A stretch of 64,000 nucleotides of DNA from NCBI GenBank assembly GCA_002897775.1, contig BDTR01000030.1, forward strand, positions 62,001-126,000. The letters are read 5' to 3'. Position numbers and translations under genes: made by a program. Every line of letters begins with the position of its first letter. Position 1 is the stretch's first letter. Below are positions 1 to 10,500 of the stretch, one piece after another. This stretch comes from a bacterium BMS3Bbin08 (GTDB taxonomy: Bacteria > Nitrospirota > Thermodesulfovibrionia > UBA6902 > BMS3Bbin08). The notes under the pieces are model-generated. The model was not told the origin of the DNA. It saw only the letters and a program-made list of their open reading frames with translations, and did not search any database.

Positions 1-1
1 T

Positions 2-1594
2 TTTGTATTAAAACAGTACTGGCTGTCTCAGGTATTGTTTTACCTTGTTTACAGTTGGGCAGGTCCCCCGGGAATGATCATTTTAAGGACTGTGCTTCTT
101 TTGACCGCAATTGCCATAGTTTTATGGCAGCTCAAGAGGTGGAACGTAAACTTTCTGGTTGCGTTTGTTTATGTATTTTTTGCGTCGATTGCTCTTTTAG
201 AATTTTCCGGTGAGAGGCCTGTGCTGTTCACAATACTGTTCACTCCCCTTGTGTTTGTAATGCTTGAAGATATCAAGTGCAGGAAAGGGAACCTGATATT
301 TCTGCTTCCTCCTCTGATGGTCTTATGGGCCAACATTCACGGGGGGTTCATAATAGGCAATATTATGATCATGGTTTACATGGTTATGGAGGGGCTGAAG
401 ATTGTACTGAAGAAGGCGGATTATTCAGGGAAACAGATCCGTATCTTTTACGGAGCTACGGTCCTGGCCCTGGCAGTGTCATTTATAAACCCGGCGGGCT
501 GGGACGCTTTAATAATATCTTTTTCACCAAAATACGCTCATATACGAAAGGGAATACAGGAGTATGCATCGCCATTCTTTCTCTATATAAACAAACTCCA
601 GCCTGTAAATATAGGCTATGCGGCTCTGGCACTATTATTTCCTGTGGTATTGATAATAAGGAACAAAAAAATTGATTTAACGCATGTAGTGCTTCTTACC
701 GGACTTTTTGTAATGGCTGCAAAGTCGTCCAGATTCATAGCCTTTTACGTTCCTATAGCCGCAATGGTCATTGGCAAAGAATCGAATATTTTATTGCAGG
801 ATCTGTTTAGAAACAGAGGCATGGAAAAGACTCATAAAAAAATAGTAAATGTTTTTAACGGGGTCGCTCTGCTGTCTATAACGATATACTTTCTTGGGTA
901 CGGCAATTTTAAAGGGTTTGATTTTGATGTTGCAAGAAAAAGTACTGTTCCGGTACGTGCTGTTGATTTCATAGAGGAAAACAGGCTGCCTGGAAATATA
1001 TTGAATACCCCGGCATTCGGAGGGTATATAACGTGGAGACTGTACCCCTGGAAAAAGACATTTACTGATAACAGGTGGCTTAACAGTCAGGTTACGACAG
1101 AGTATAAATGGATAATAGGCGCTGTTGAATCCGTCTACAATAAAGAACTGCCTGAAGGCAAACAGCCTTTGTGGAAAAGATTGCTGTATCATTATAATAT
1201 TCATTTAATTATGCTTGGTCTGGCTGATTCCTACGGATCTGCGTCCTATCTTCTTTTAGAGTTGACTGAAGACAGGGAATGGACACTTATTTATAGTGAT
1301 TATGCGGGGGTTATTTTTCTAAGGAACTCTCCCGAGTATAAAGATATAATTAAGAAATTTGAGCAGCCGAAAGAAAATGTTTATAATGCGATTATAGCTC
1401 GAAGCTCGCAAATGGTGCTTTATGGGAACAACCCTATTTACCTAATAACTCTTGGCAGAACTTTTTATAAAATGGGCAGGCTTGAAAATGCCCTTAAAGC
1501 ATATAAGTATGCATTAAAAAGAATGCCGGGCAATGAGTTTATAAAAGGGCAGATAAAAACAATAGAGACCGAACGGCAGGAGCAGCCGAATTAA
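2..1594 (+). CDS. Polytopic membrane protein with C-terminal TPR, 5'-truncated
   Basis: The reading frame is open to the window edge, so the gene starts upstream; the TTG at 35 is only the first possible start inside. About eight hydrophobic segments fill the first ~300 residues. They carry a WANIHGG motif in one membrane segment and a later FTDNRW motif, as I recall from bacterial multi-membrane glycan or TPR proteins resembling GT-C glycosyltransferases. The last ~100 residues are soluble and end in a TPR-like unit (LENALKAYKYALKRMPGN). The neighbours are two further membrane proteins, one also with TPRs, which suggests a surface-glycan role. The exact function is not recognised. Confidence 0.75.
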   Translation, partial: FVLKQYWLSQVLFYLVYSWAGPPGMIILRTVLLLTAIAIVLWQLKRWNVNFLVAFVYVFFASIALLEFSGERPVLFTILFTPLVFVMLEDIKCRKGNLIFLLPPLMVLWANIHGGFIIGNIMIMVYMVMEGLKIVLKKADYSGKQIRIFYGATVLALAVSFINPAGWDALIISFSPKYAHIRKGIQEYASPFFLYINKLQPVNIGYAALALLFPVVLIIRNKKIDLTHVVLLTGLFVMAAKSSRFIAFYVPIAAMVIGKESNILLQDLFRNRGMEKTHKKIVNVFNGVALLSITIYFLGYGNFKGFDFDVARKSTVPVRAVDFIEENRLPGNILNTPAFGGYITWRLYPWKKTFTDNRWLNSQVTTEYKWIIGAVESVYNKELPEGKQPLWKRLLYHYNIHLIMLGLADSYGSASYLLLELTEDREWTLIYSDYAGVIFLRNSPEYKDIIKKFEQPKENVYNAIIARSSQMVLYGNNPIYLITLGRTFYKMGRLENALKAYKYALKRMPGNEFIKGQIKTIETERQEQPN

Positions 1595-1657
1595 AATATA
1601 ATATTTAACACCGTCTAAAAAACAGCTCAATGGAGATGTATATATCACGGGCCGCAC

Positions 1658-2044
1658 TTGCTAATTGTCTATCGGGGAACTATTTCCCCTAACCCTTTAC
1701 CCACATGGAAGCTTTATGAAGAACGGCTGTCTGACATTGCCGGAATAAATATGCTTAAAGCAGTGCCCAATTCAAAGCACGCGAGACATATGTTCACTAT
1801 TCTTGTTGACCCGGTCAGAAGAAACGATATTCTCGGCAATCTTCAGGAAAAAGGGATAGGTGCTGCGGTCAACTATAGGGCAATTCATCTTCTCAAGTAC
1901 TACAGGGAAAAGTTCGGCTACAAGGAAGGAGATTTTCCTGTGGCTGAGGATATAGGCAGTCGAACGATAACACTTCCGCTATATTCGAAATTACGGGGAA
2001 ATGCCATTGTTTATATCTCGGAACATATAAAAGAATGTTGTTGA
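1658..2044 (+). pseudogene. DegT/DnrJ/EryC1 aminotransferase, C-terminal remnant
   Basis: The 128 residues match only the C-terminal third of PLP-dependent sugar aminotransferases of the DegT/DnrJ/EryC1/StrS family: ARHMFTILVDPVRR, then a GIGAAVNYRAIHLLKYY stretch and a TITLPLYSKL end. Full-length members are about 370-400 residues. The N-terminal part with the PLP-binding lysine is absent, because the frame is closed by a stop at 1616-1618 and the preceding gene ends at 1594. There is no convincing ribosome binding site. This looks like the leftover of a deletion or recombination in a nucleotide-sugar or O-antigen cluster. A separately expressed fragment is possible but unlikely. Confidence 0.75.
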
Positions 2045-2078
2045 TCCAGCCGTTCTAAGCATCAAAACAGGAAATAAC

Positions 2079-3815
2079 ATGCTTGAAAAGATTAGAACCT
2101 CCACCTTTTTATTAGCAATCACTGTTGTACTTCTGCTGTTTTCCCTTACCCTGTTAATCTTTACGTGTTTCTGGGGACTAAATGATGACGCAGTAATGGC
2201 CATGCATATTTACGGAAAAGGCTATAGCATTGAACCGACTGAATACATTCTATATTCAAATATTATCATCGGAAGTATTCTAAAAAAGATATACCAGGCA
2301 ATTCCGGATTATCCCTGGTATGGGATTTATACCATGTTGATTTTGTTTATCTCATTTATTGTTCTGCTGTATTCTCTTTTGACCTATAAATATTCCAAGA
2401 CCCGAATCTTGTATTTTCTTCTCTATTTTGTATTGTTTGGATTGTGGTTAATCAGAATGCCTCAGTTTACAACAAATGCCGTTATGGCGGGAATGAGCGG
2501 TGTTTTTTTGTTTTTTACATATTTATCAGAGGGAAAAACTGCCATCATTTCTAAATTCATTGTTGCATTCAGCATATTGTTGTTAAGCTTATCTTTTTTG
2601 ATAAGGCCGGAGAGTTTTTATTTAATTGTAATTCTATCCTTTTCTTTTATTACGGTGGAAATGTTAATGCATGAGTATAGAAAGAGAGCTTTGGGTAAGC
2701 TCCTGGTTCTTGTTATCCCCCTTATTATTATTATTATTTTAAGCGCTACATATCATAGATCAGCCTATTTAAAGGATGATAACTGGGCGCATATGATAAA
2801 AAAAATAGAATTGGGACGTGAATTGGTTGACAATAATAAGGCAATGGAATATTCATCGAGAACAAAACACATCTTTGACAGTGTTGGATGGAGCCTGAAT
2901 GACGTTATCATGTTAACAAATTGGTTTTTTATTGACGACGAGGTGTTTGGTCTTGTTAAGAGAGAGAAAGTTTTAAGAGAAATCAATAATATATCGCTTC
3001 CAAGACCAATGATTTACCTGGAGCATATGGTGAGGGACAAATATTTTTATGGCGCAGTGGTACTTTTAATTTATTTTATTTCACAAATAAATATGAGACA
3101 AAAAATATTCTTTCAAATTGCTTTATCTCTTCTGGTCTCAGTATTTATAATTCTTTATATGGGTTATTCTGTTCGTTTACCTGATAGAGTCTATATGCCT
3201 ATTCTTTCATATTTAGCATTTCTCGCACTTTTTTTTGTTGATAAGGACATAAGACCTGAAGAGATAAAATTATGGAAGGGGAAGCTGAACATCCTGTTTG
3301 TTGTCATTTTTATGGTTTTCTTTATATTTATTCATTATTCGTTTAATGCTGTCAGAAAAAAACAGAACGTGGTATTAAAACATAGTATTGCCCGATTAGA
3401 TCCTGAAAAGGACCGAATCTATCTTGTCTGGGCGAAAAGCCTGCCTCTGGAGCTGTTATCGGTTTTTGATAATTTGGATGACTTTGCTGATTTGAAGATG
3501 TTGGATATAACTGCTGATTTTAACGACCCCAGAGTTATGAAGGTCTCTAAGGCATTGAATATTAAGAATTTTGGGGAACTGACAGGAAAAGACAATCTTT
3601 TCCATATCGGAAACCTGACTTATATGGCGCTTTATGCGCGATACCTTAAGGAGCATTATAATTTAGATGTAGCTTTTAAAATTATTGAGGTAAATCCATT
3701 ATTTATGATATATAAACATATTGAAGTTAATCCTGACATAAGCAGAAGGATAAAGACCATTCCCGTAAACGTGGCAGGAGTGAAATACAAAGTCCTTGCC
3801 ATACAGGAACAATAA
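2079..3815 (+). CDS. Polytopic membrane protein of unknown function, AT-rich
   Basis: A 578-residue protein beginning with a hydrophobic segment and carrying roughly ten membrane segments, followed by a ~150-residue soluble C-terminal part. An acidic pair (LNDD) follows the first membrane segment, in the position where GT-C glycosyltransferases often place catalytic acids; this is suggestive only. ATG start with AGGA at a suitable distance. The gene is clearly richer in A+T than its neighbours, with many Ile, Lys, Phe and Asn codons ending in A/T, a sign of recent transfer typical of O-antigen or surface-polysaccharide genes. No family is recognised with certainty. Confidence 0.7.
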   Translation: MLEKIRTSTFLLAITVVLLLFSLTLLIFTCFWGLNDDAVMAMHIYGKGYSIEPTEYILYSNIIIGSILKKIYQAIPDYPWYGIYTMLILFISFIVLLYSLLTYKYSKTRILYFLLYFVLFGLWLIRMPQFTTNAVMAGMSGVFLFFTYLSEGKTAIISKFIVAFSILLLSLSFLIRPESFYLIVILSFSFITVEMLMHEYRKRALGKLLVLVIPLIIIIILSATYHRSAYLKDDNWAHMIKKIELGRELVDNNKAMEYSSRTKHIFDSVGWSLNDVIMLTNWFFIDDEVFGLVKREKVLREINNISLPRPMIYLEHMVRDKYFYGAVVLLIYFISQINMRQKIFFQIALSLLVSVFIILYMGYSVRLPDRVYMPILSYLAFLALFFVDKDIRPEEIKLWKGKLNILFVVIFMVFFIFIHYSFNAVRKKQNVVLKHSIARLDPEKDRIYLVWAKSLPLELLSVFDNLDDFADLKMLDITADFNDPRVMKVSKALNIKNFGELTGKDNLFHIGNLTYMALYARYLKEHYNLDVAFKIIEVNPLFMIYKHIEVNPDISRRIKTIPVNVAGVKYKVLAIQEQ

Positions 3816-3824
3816 GGGTTCATA

Positions 3825-5846
3825 TTGTATAAGGTAAGCCATATCCCTCTTTCCGCCGGAGCTGGCAAAAAAGGGCTTATAGGACTTCTTGGAATAATCT
3901 TACTGGGTATAATACTGTACTGGGGCGTTCTTGACGCCCCTTTTGTATTTGACGATCATCACACGATCGTTGAGAACGAAACAATAAAAAACCTTCCAGC
4001 CGCCCTTGGCCAGATAAGGTCAAACAGATACCTCACGCTTGTAACTTTTTCCCTGAACTATGCCGCTGCCGGGCTTAACCCCTGGTCATACCATCTGACC
4101 AACAACATGATCCATCTGATCAATGCCCTGCTTGTTTATCTCTTTGTCACTCTTATATTTAAAACCCCGGTAATGAAGGGGACCCGGCTGTCAAAGGGGT
4201 TTATAGCGTTTTCCGCGTCGCTTATTTTCATTGCCCATCCTGTTCAGACCCAGGCCGTAACATATATTACCCAGCGGTTCGCTTTGATGGCCACATTATT
4301 CTATATATTATCAATCGTTTTTTTTATAAAGGCGCGGCTTGAAATAATTGAGCGCAGGAGCTTTGCCTCAAGGAGGCACCTGACCTATTATTTACTTTGT
4401 ATCTTTTCCTCTGTCCTGGCCATGAAGTCAAAGGAGATCGCCATTACCCTGCCTATTATGATAATACTTTTTGAAGGCTTATTTATAAGGGCGAAGGATA
4501 CCCGAACCAGGAAGTTTATTTACTTCCTCCCGATTTTTCTGACCATTCTGGTGATCCCTCTGAGCCTTTTGGACCTCAAAAAACCTGTGACCGGTATTGT
4601 AAGTGACGTCGGACTTATTACAATGGTCGGAGAGGACACCCTGTCGCGCGTCCATTATCTTTTTACCGAGTTCAGGGTGATCGTAACTTATCTGAGACTC
4701 CTGGTCCTTCCAGTAAACCAGAACCTTTACTATGACTACCCGGTTTATAAAACCCTGCTTGCCCCCGGTGTTCTGCTTTCCCTCTTATTGCTGACCGGCC
4801 TGGTCGTGTCTGCGGTGTTCCTGCGCAAAAGAGCACCCCTTGCCGCGTTCGGGGTCTTCTGGTTCTTTATCACTTTATCCGTGGAATCGAGCATCATACC
4901 CATAAGACACGTAATATTTGAACACAGGTTATACCTGCCGTCAGTGGGTTTTTTTATTGCCGCCGCCGCTGTCACAGATCAGTTGCTGCCGCGGAAGGCC
5001 TTAAAGACCTTATTAATTGCGCTTATAATTGTCCTGCTTTCTTTTGCGACATACAGCAGAAATAACCTGTGGAAAGACCCTGTCGCATTATGGAAGGACA
5101 CGGTAGATAAATCACCCTTATCAGCAGATCCGCATAATGCCCTTGGGGCCGTTTATATGGAAGCTGGTTTGTTCAAAGACGCCATTTCCGAGTTTGAAAA
5201 GGCCCTGGAATTAAAACCCGACTCTGCTACAGCCCTCTACAACCTCGGGAATATATATCTGGAGTCAGGCCTGACGGATAAGGCCGTTGAGAATTATCTG
5301 AAGGCCCTGGATCACAAATCCCATCATGCGGCGCAGATACATAACGGCCTGGGGCTTGCCTATAAAGCAGGAGGTGACTATAAAGAGGCGATCAGGCAAT
5401 TTAAGAGCGCGGTTGCTGTAAACCCTGCTTATAGATTGGCATACTACAATGCAGCTAACACGTACAGTAAAATGGAAGATTTCCATGAGGCTGTTGAATA
5501 CTATGAAAAGGCGCTGGAATTAGGGTATGACAGGACGCTGCTTCCGGATATATACAATAACATGGGGCTTGCCCTTGGCAGGAAGGGCGATAACGCGCGA
5601 GCAATTGAAATATTTGAAAAGGCGATCCGGCTTTTCCCCGGCTATTTGCCGTATTATGCCAACCTGGGAAATGAATATATGAAGAAAAATGACCTGGACA
5701 TGGCGATCGATGTTTTTAGCCGGGGCTTACTGGTGAGGGAAGAATGGTACCTGTACGCCAACCTTTCCCATGCCTACGCAAAAAAAGGAGAAGAGGAAAA
5801 AAGCCGGCTGGCGCGTCAGAAGGCGGACATGCTCAAAGGGAACTGA
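3825..5846 (+). CDS. TMTC-like TPR membrane glycosyltransferase candidate
   Basis: 673 residues. The N-terminal ~430 are membrane-spanning, with an early FVFDDHHTIVEN loop, a YHLTNNMIHLINALLVY segment and a HPVQTQAVTYITQR motif. These are hallmarks of bacterial relatives of the TMTC (DUF1736, GT-C fold) proteins. The C-terminal ~240 residues contain about six TPR units (for example AISEFEKALELKPDSATALYNLG). The start is TTG with an AAGGG ribosome binding site, 9 bases after the previous gene. The likely role is transfer of a lipid-linked sugar at the outer face of the inner membrane. The substrate cannot be told from sequence. The gene converges with purF, leaving only a 15-bp gap. Confidence 0.75.
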   Translation: MYKVSHIPLSAGAGKKGLIGLLGIILLGIILYWGVLDAPFVFDDHHTIVENETIKNLPAALGQIRSNRYLTLVTFSLNYAAAGLNPWSYHLTNNMIHLINALLVYLFVTLIFKTPVMKGTRLSKGFIAFSASLIFIAHPVQTQAVTYITQRFALMATLFYILSIVFFIKARLEIIERRSFASRRHLTYYLLCIFSSVLAMKSKEIAITLPIMIILFEGLFIRAKDTRTRKFIYFLPIFLTILVIPLSLLDLKKPVTGIVSDVGLITMVGEDTLSRVHYLFTEFRVIVTYLRLLVLPVNQNLYYDYPVYKTLLAPGVLLSLLLLTGLVVSAVFLRKRAPLAAFGVFWFFITLSVESSIIPIRHVIFEHRLYLPSVGFFIAAAAVTDQLLPRKALKTLLIALIIVLLSFATYSRNNLWKDPVALWKDTVDKSPLSADPHNALGAVYMEAGLFKDAISEFEKALELKPDSATALYNLGNIYLESGLTDKAVENYLKALDHKSHHAAQIHNGLGLAYKAGGDYKEAIRQFKSAVAVNPAYRLAYYNAANTYSKMEDFHEAVEYYEKALELGYDRTLLPDIYNNMGLALGRKGDNARAIEIFEKAIRLFPGYLPYYANLGNEYMKKNDLDMAIDVFSRGLLVREEWYLYANLSHAYAKKGEEEKSRLARQKADMLKGN

Positions 5847-5861
5847 TACGGGCGAGGGAAG

Positions 5862-7265
5862 CTATTTAAAAAGCACTATCTGTTCTGCTTTTTCTTCAGG
5901 TGAGAATACGGGGTAATTATTGTTAAAACACGCGGCGCAGTATTCTTCAGGGTTTGAGACCACCTGTAACAATCCCTCAAGACTTAAATAGTTGAGGCTG
6001 TCGGATGAGATATATTTCCGTATCTCTTCAACACTGTGAGTGGCGGCTATGAGTTCTTTCCGGGTCGGCGTGTCAATACCGTAAAAGCACGGCCCTATTG
6101 TCGGGGGTGAACTTATTTTCATATGCACCTCTTTTGCGCCTCCACCCTCCCTTATCATCTTTACGATCTTTTTGCTTGTTGTCCCCCTTACTATCGAATC
6201 GTCGATCACAAGGACCCTTTTTCCCTGAAGAAGCTTTTTTACGGGGTTAAGCTTCAGCTTTACTCCGAAATGTCTTATTGTCTGTTTTGGTTCGATAAAT
6301 GTGCGGCCCACATAGTGATTTCTTATCAGGCCGAAATCAAAAGGGATGCCGCTTTCCTCGGCGTATCCGATTGCAGACGGCACGCCGGAGTCAGGCACAG
6401 GGATCACAAGGTCAGCCTCAGTAGGGTTTTCCCTGGCAAGCTGACGACCCAGTTCCTTGCGAATACTGTTTACGTTCTGGTTTTTGAAGATATAGCTGTC
6501 AGGTCTTGCGAAATATACAAATTCGAAAATGCAAAACGCCTTTCTCGGCGCGTGAAGCGGTTTGAAAGACTTGACGCCCTGGTCATTTATAATAACCATT
6601 TCTCCGGGCTCGACATCACGCAGATAGCGCGCGTCTATCAGGTCAAACGCGCAGGTTTCAGAGGCAACGACATATGAGCCGTCGAACGTGCCGATGCTCA
6701 GAGGCCTGAACCCGTAAGGGTCTCTTACCGCTATGATTTCCTTTTCCGTCATCATCAGCAGGCTGTAGGCGCCGTAGAGTTTTCTCGTAGCGTCTATTAT
6801 GCGTTCATAGAGGCTGCTTTCCCTTGAATTCGCGATAAGATGGACTATTACTTCGCTGTCGGACGTGGACTGGAATATGGCGCCGTCCGCCTCCAGGTTC
6901 TTTTTCAGCTCCCCGGCATTTACAAGATTTCCGTTGTGGCCTATTGCAAGGGGGCCTAAAGAGAAATTGACCATTATGGGCTGGACGTTTTTAAGTATGC
7001 TTGAACCCGCGGTGGAATAACGCGTATGACCTATGGCTATTTTCCCCGGCAGGCGTTTCAGTTTTTTTTCGCTGAAAATATCCGCCACAAGACCCACGGA
7101 CTTTTCTATATAAAGCTGTCGTCCATCAGAGGAACAAATGCCCGCGCCCTCCTGGCCCCTGTGCTGCAGGGCGTGCAGGCCTAAATAGGTCAGATTTGCC
7201 GCTTCAGGGTGACCGTAGACCCCGAAGATACCGCATTCATCGTGAAATTTATCCGGCTTTTCCAA
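5862..7265 (-). CDS. purF: Amidophosphoribosyltransferase
   Basis: First step of purine synthesis: PRPP plus glutamine gives phosphoribosylamine. The N-terminal Ntn glutaminase domain has Cys11 ([10 protein letters not shown]), which would become the nucleophile after removal of a 10-residue propeptide. GHTRYSTAG follows, and the phosphoribosyltransferase domain has the PRPP loop [13 protein letters not shown]-terminal CAAC and an additional Cys in the middle fit the [4Fe-4S]-containing Bacillus-type enzyme rather than the E. coli type. The length of 467 is close to the Bacillus enzyme. TTG start with AGGAAG 5 bases upstream. It lies downstream of purL on the same strand, separated by a repeat-filled 254-bp gap. 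Confidence 0.97.
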   Translation of the reverse strand: MEKPDKFHDECGIFGVYGHPEAANLTYLGLHALQHRGQEGAGICSSDGRQLYIEKSVGLVADIFSEKKLKRLPGKIAIGHTRYSTAGSSILKNVQPIMVNFSLGPLAIGHNGNLVNAGELKKNLEADGAIFQSTSDSEVIVHLIANSRESSLYERIIDATRKLYGAYSLLMMTEKEIIAVRDPYGFRPLSIGTFDGSYVVASETCAFDLIDARYLRDVEPGEMVIINDQGVKSFKPLHAPRKAFCIFEFVYFARPDSYIFKNQNVNSIRKELGRQLARENPTEADLVIPVPDSGVPSAIGYAEESGIPFDFGLIRNHYVGRTFIEPKQTIRHFGVKLKLNPVKKLLQGKRVLVIDDSIVRGTTSKKIVKMIREGGGAKEVHMKISSPPTIGPCFYGIDTPTRKELIAATHSVEEIRKYISSDSLNYLSLEGLLQVVSNPEEYCAACFNNNYPVFSPEEKAEQIVLFK

Positions 7266-7319
7266 AATACTTCCTTTCGGGCTTCAGAAGGATAAAAAAA
7301 TATTATAACATTTCTCATA

Positions 7320-7519
7320 ACCAAAATAAGTAGCGAGTAGCCCCGATAAGTCGGGATCTCCGCTTCGCTACGACAAGTAGCAAGATTTATTAGTGGTCGC
7401 CCTTCGGGCAAGCACAATGCAAGGATTTATTTATTATCATGTTCGCTCGCATCCACTCGCTATTCATTTATTTTCTCACTACCTGTCTGCCGATAGGCAG
7501 GCTTGTTGCTCTCTACTCT
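7320..7519. repeat. Mosaic of short tandem repeats and mini-hairpins between purF and purL
   Basis: This gap holds no gene. It contains GTAGCGAGTAG-type and CTCTACTCTCTAC-type degenerate tandem units and several small palindromes: CCCGATAAGTCGGG, GCCCTTCGGGC, and CTGCCGATAGGCAG. The same GTAG(C/A)(G/A)AG units recur near 14787, 33472, 37913 and 47042. The TAG stop of purL at 7520-7522 lies inside the repeat run. Confidence 0.7.
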
Positions 7520-10500
7520 CTACTTCTTTTCAACGCACCATTGTCGCGCGTTCTGAAACATCCTTAACCACGGAGAGGCTGTCAGATGTTTTCTCCAGTT
7601 GTCAGGCATCCACGGCCACTGCCATTTGAGAAATGTCCTTTCAGGGTGGGGCATTATTGCCAGATGCCTGCCGTCTGCAGAACACAGACCAGCTATTCCA
7701 TTGATCGCTCCGTTCGGATTAAAAGGATAAGCAGTGGTGATCTCGTTGTTGTCGTTAACATAGCGTACAGGCGCCAGGCCGCTTTCTTCCACTTTTTTAA
7801 GAGTCTCATTATCAGGGAAATACGCCCTTCCCTCGCCGTGCGCGACCCAGATACCCAGAACAGAATCTTCCATGCCCCTGAGCATGATCGAAGGACTGGC
7901 CAGGATCTTAACTGCTGAAAAACGGGACTCAAACCTGCCGGATACGTTTTGAATGAACCTTGGCTGGAGTTCATTTTCAATTCCCTGCCAGGGGACCCAT
8001 CCCAACAGCGCCATCAGCTGGCAGCCGTTGCATACACCGAGACTGAAGGTGTCTTCCCTGCTGTAAAAATTCCGGAACTCCTCCAGGATTTTTTCATTGA
8101 ACTTAATTACCCCTGCCCAGCCCTTTGCCGAATCCAGTACATCCGCGTAACTGAAGCCTCCTACAAACGCAATGCCCCTGAAGTCTGAGAGGCTGACATT
8201 ATTTTCAAGAAAATCCGTCATTGTCACATCCCAGGGCTCGAACCCCGCCTGATAAAAAGCGGACGTCATCTCCCTGTCGCTGTTACTGCCTTCCTCACGC
8301 ACAATGGCGACCCTTGGCCTGGCTTTGTCTTCAAGCAGGGCGGCAGGGGTTTGTTCCGGGGTAAAGCTCAAAGTAAAGCCAGGGCCTTTCCTGTTGAAAT
8401 TGGACTTTCTTTCCTCTTCCGCGCATTTCGGATCCACCTGGAGCCGTTCCAGCTGATAGCTCGTTTCTTCCCAGGTGTCTCTTAAAACCCTCATATCTTC
8501 ATTTAATACAGTGCGGATTTCGGAATGCGGATTTCGGAGTGCGATCTTAACATTTTTTTCTTTTAGTGTTTTCCCAATAATTTTGAAAGGAACGTTCTCT
8601 TTTTTAAGAATTTCAGAAATCTTATCTTCGTCTTCAGGCAGATATTCCATGACCAGCCCCGCCTCTTCAGAAAACAATAACGATATTACATTGTTTTCGT
8701 CTCTCCTCTCTCGTCCCTCGTCTTTCTGTTTTGTTAACTCTATGTCTATGCCGCAGTTGCCTGCGAACGCCATCTCCAGAAGTGTTACGATCAATCCCCC
8801 GTCGCTTCTGTCATGGCCTGCCAGGATCAGCTTATTGGCGATCAGTTCCTGGACCGCGTTAAAGCTGTGTTTCAGCAGTCCAGGGTCATCCATGTCCGGA
8901 GACTCGTTTCCTATCTGGCTGTAAACCTGAGCCAGGGCGCTGCCTCCCAGCCGGTTCTTGCCGTTGCCAAGGTCAATATAAATCAATTTGCTCTGACCCG
9001 GTCTTTTAATATCAGGGGTAATGACCTTTGTTATATCAGGACACGGCGCATAAGCGGATATGACCAGCGCGGGAGGGGACTTTACTGTTTCTGTTTCGCC
9101 ATTGCTTCCTGGTACCTGGGCAGCCATTGACAGGCTGTCCTTGCCGCCGTCGATCGCGATACCGAGCGCTGTCATAATATCACTGAGAGCTATGGCGGCG
9201 TCATAGAGCCGCGCCCCTTCGCCAGGGAGTTTTGCCGCCCACATCCAGTTGGCGGAACACTTAATGTCCTCCAGGCCGGTTATTTTTGCCCAGATAATGT
9301 TTGTTAAGGCCTCAGCGACGGTCATGCGCGCCATTGCAGAAGGGTCCAGCAGCGCCTTGATCGGCTGTTCGCCGATCGATATGGCAGAGCCGGTTGATCC
9401 AAAATGGCTCTGGCTTACAACAGCCGCGTCTGAGACAGTAAGCTGCAAGGGTCCTGTGCACTGCTGTTGAGCTATCAGGCCGGAAACACTGCGGTCGACC
9501 TTGTTCGTAAGGAATCTTTTTGAACCCACTGATACCAGCCGCAGAACTCTTGCAAGGGCCTCTTTGATATCGATGTTCTCAGGTAATTGGAGCGGCCGGT
9601 TCTCAGGCGGTATTCTGTCCAGATGGAATGTCTTCTGCGGCATGTCGCCCAGTATCTTCTCCAGGGAGAGATCAACAGGCGTGCTCCCGTCTGTTTCATC
9701 ATGAAGTACTATGTATCCGTCGCCTGTAATACTGCCGATCACTGAATACGGCACTTTCTCTCGCAGGCACATTGCTTCGAACATACCGATAGCCTCCGGC
9801 TTGATGAGCAACGCGTTCTGCTCCTGGTATTCCGCTCCCCATATTTCCAGAACCGAAAGCGTCCTGTCGCCCAGCTGGATCTTTCTTACATCGATCTTTG
9901 CGCCTGCGGGATAGATTATCTCCTTGACAACATTACAGTTTCCTCCCGCGCCCTGATCATGTATGCTGACTATGGGGTTTGAGCCGCCCATTTCAATGCA
10001 GGCGCGTATGACCCTGTTGAGCTTCTGCTCCATTTCAGCGTCACCGCGCTGAACCGCGTTAAAATCCAGTTCAGCTATGTTTTCACCCTGTATCATGCTT
10101 GAGGCCGCGCCCCCGCCTATGCCTATCCTGTAAGCAGGACCGCCGATCTTGACCACCAGCATCCCTTTTTTGGGTTGTTCTTTTTCGGTCTGCCGCGCAT
10201 CCATCTGCCCTATTCCACCGGTAAACATTATGGGTTTGATCCACTCAGAGCGTTCCCTGTTAGGCAGCCTCATGCCGAATGAACGGGTATAGCCCTGGAT
10301 GACCGGTTCTCCGAACTTGTTCCCGTAATCAGAAGCGCCATTGCTCGCCTGTATCTCGATCTCCAGGGGAGAGGCCAGGTTATCAGGATATCTGAAGGAG
10401 TTATCTTCCCATGGCAGTTCATAGCCCGGGACGCGGAGATTTCCCACGCAATAGGCCGCTGTTCCGGCAATGACCAGCCCGCCCCTGCCTACGGCCTGAA

